In this document: in pieces, positions 14,246-14,341 of the stretch | How positions within the stretch are numbered: the first letter of the stretch is position 1 | How the letters are laid out: each line of letters opens with the position of its first letter | NCBI GenBank assembly: GCA_020026285.1 | Contig: JAHHQS010000102.1 | Span: forward strand, 1 to 14,341 | Reading direction: 5' to 3' | Length of the DNA stretch: 14,341 nt | Source of the DNA: Parabacteroides sp. | GTDB lineage: Bacteria > Bacteroidota > Bacteroidia > Bacteroidales > Tannerellaceae | The notes under the pieces: model-generated | What the model saw: the letters and a program-made list of their open reading frames with translations, nothing else | The model's database searches: none | Told to the model about the DNA's origin: nothing | Translations under genes and position numbers: made by a program

Positions 14246-14281
14246 CAGCCGTTTCCACTTAGTGCGGGAACGGCTGCAAAT
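14241..14281. repeat. Long inverted repeat overlapping the tRNA-Thr promoter
   Basis: ATTTGCAGCCGTT (14241-14253) and AACGGCTGCAAAT (14269-14281) pair perfectly over 13 bases, and three further inner pairs (one G-U) make a 16-bp stem with a 9-base loop. The left arm includes the last five bases of the -7 box. No T-run follows either end, so an ordinary terminator is unlikely. Confidence 0.8.
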
Positions 14282-14289
14282 ATGAAAAT

Positions 14290-14341
14290 GCCTCTTTAGC
14301 TCAGTTGGCCAGAGCACGTGATTTGTAATCTCGGGGTCGTT
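14290..14341 (+). tRNA. tRNA-Thr, anticodon TGT (cut by the window end)
   Basis: The sequence starts GCCTCTTTAGCTCAGTTGG, a typical acceptor and D-arm beginning. The anticodon loop TTTGTAA (14322-14328) has anticodon TGT at 14324-14326 and reads ACA. The window stops in the variable region, so the T arm and 3' acceptor strand are missing and the fold cannot be fully tested. The anticodon stem, 14317-14321 with 14329-14333, contains a central T-T mismatch. In related genomes this tRNA opens a tRNA cluster before tuf; that part is outside the window. Confidence 0.88.

Noticed and set aside
1..14341. CRISPR array, insertion sequence, toxin-antitoxin or defence system
   Set aside because: No regularly spaced repeats, transposase, or paired small toxin/antitoxin genes were seen in any region.

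Overview
The window looks like chromosomal DNA of a member of the Bacteroidales (Bacteroides/Parabacteroides-like). The grounds are AT-rich sequence, promoters of the Bacteroidetes type (TTTG, a spacer of about 18-20 bases, then TAnnTTTG), start codons that almost all lack a Shine-Dalgarno sequence, lipoprotein and Sus-era style Bacteroidetes gene content, and the gene order rpsU - xerC-type recombinase - hpf - tRNA-Thr, which in this order normally leads into the tuf/secE/nusG ribosomal cluster. I cannot fix the genus from sequence alone.

Layout. Positions 1-911 hold an EamA-family transporter (+), converging on cysK (cysteine synthase, -) with a hairpin between them. Then comes an unrecognised lipoprotein (2197-2946, +), which converges on dps (ferritin-like DNA-protecting protein, -) over a perfect bidirectional terminator. 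Positions 3869-7932 are the two-gene methylmalonyl-CoA mutase operon mutA-mutB (-), followed by its own terminator. A tRNA-Glu(CTC) gene lies on the opposite strand at 8093-8165, its promoter back to back with that of mutA. Next, on the minus strand and read from 10983 down to 8338, is an apparent operon of two DUF1573 exported proteins (126 and 372 aa) and meaB, the G-protein chaperone of the mutase. A divergent S41-peptidase lipoprotein (11085-12449, +) follows. The right end is the translation-linked block rpsU (bS21) - xerC-type tyrosine recombinase - hpf, then the start of a tRNA-Thr(TGT) cut by the window edge.

How the genes fit together. mutA, mutB and meaB make and protect the B12-dependent step between succinyl-CoA and methylmalonyl-CoA, which Bacteroidales use for propionate/succinate fermentation. 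The epimerase and decarboxylase genes of that route are not in this window. The right-hand block encodes bS21, the ribosomal protein that in Bacteroidia helps hide the anti-Shine-Dalgarno end of 16S rRNA, together with the hibernation factor HPF.

The most interesting signal I see is in this block. Of the 13 protein starts in the window only two, hpf and the S41 peptidase, carry a full AGGAGG Shine-Dalgarno. One of them is co-directional with rpsU in the same cluster. This suggests, but does not prove, that bS21 occupancy of ribosomes could set HPF synthesis. Other non-genic structure includes tandem rpsU promoters with a palindrome between the promoter boxes, a 16-bp inverted repeat overlapping the tRNA-Thr promoter, a shared GC-rich discriminator at the four tRNA/ribosomal promoters, and a palindrome centred on the dps -33 box. 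I found no insertion sequence, prophage, CRISPR array or defence system.
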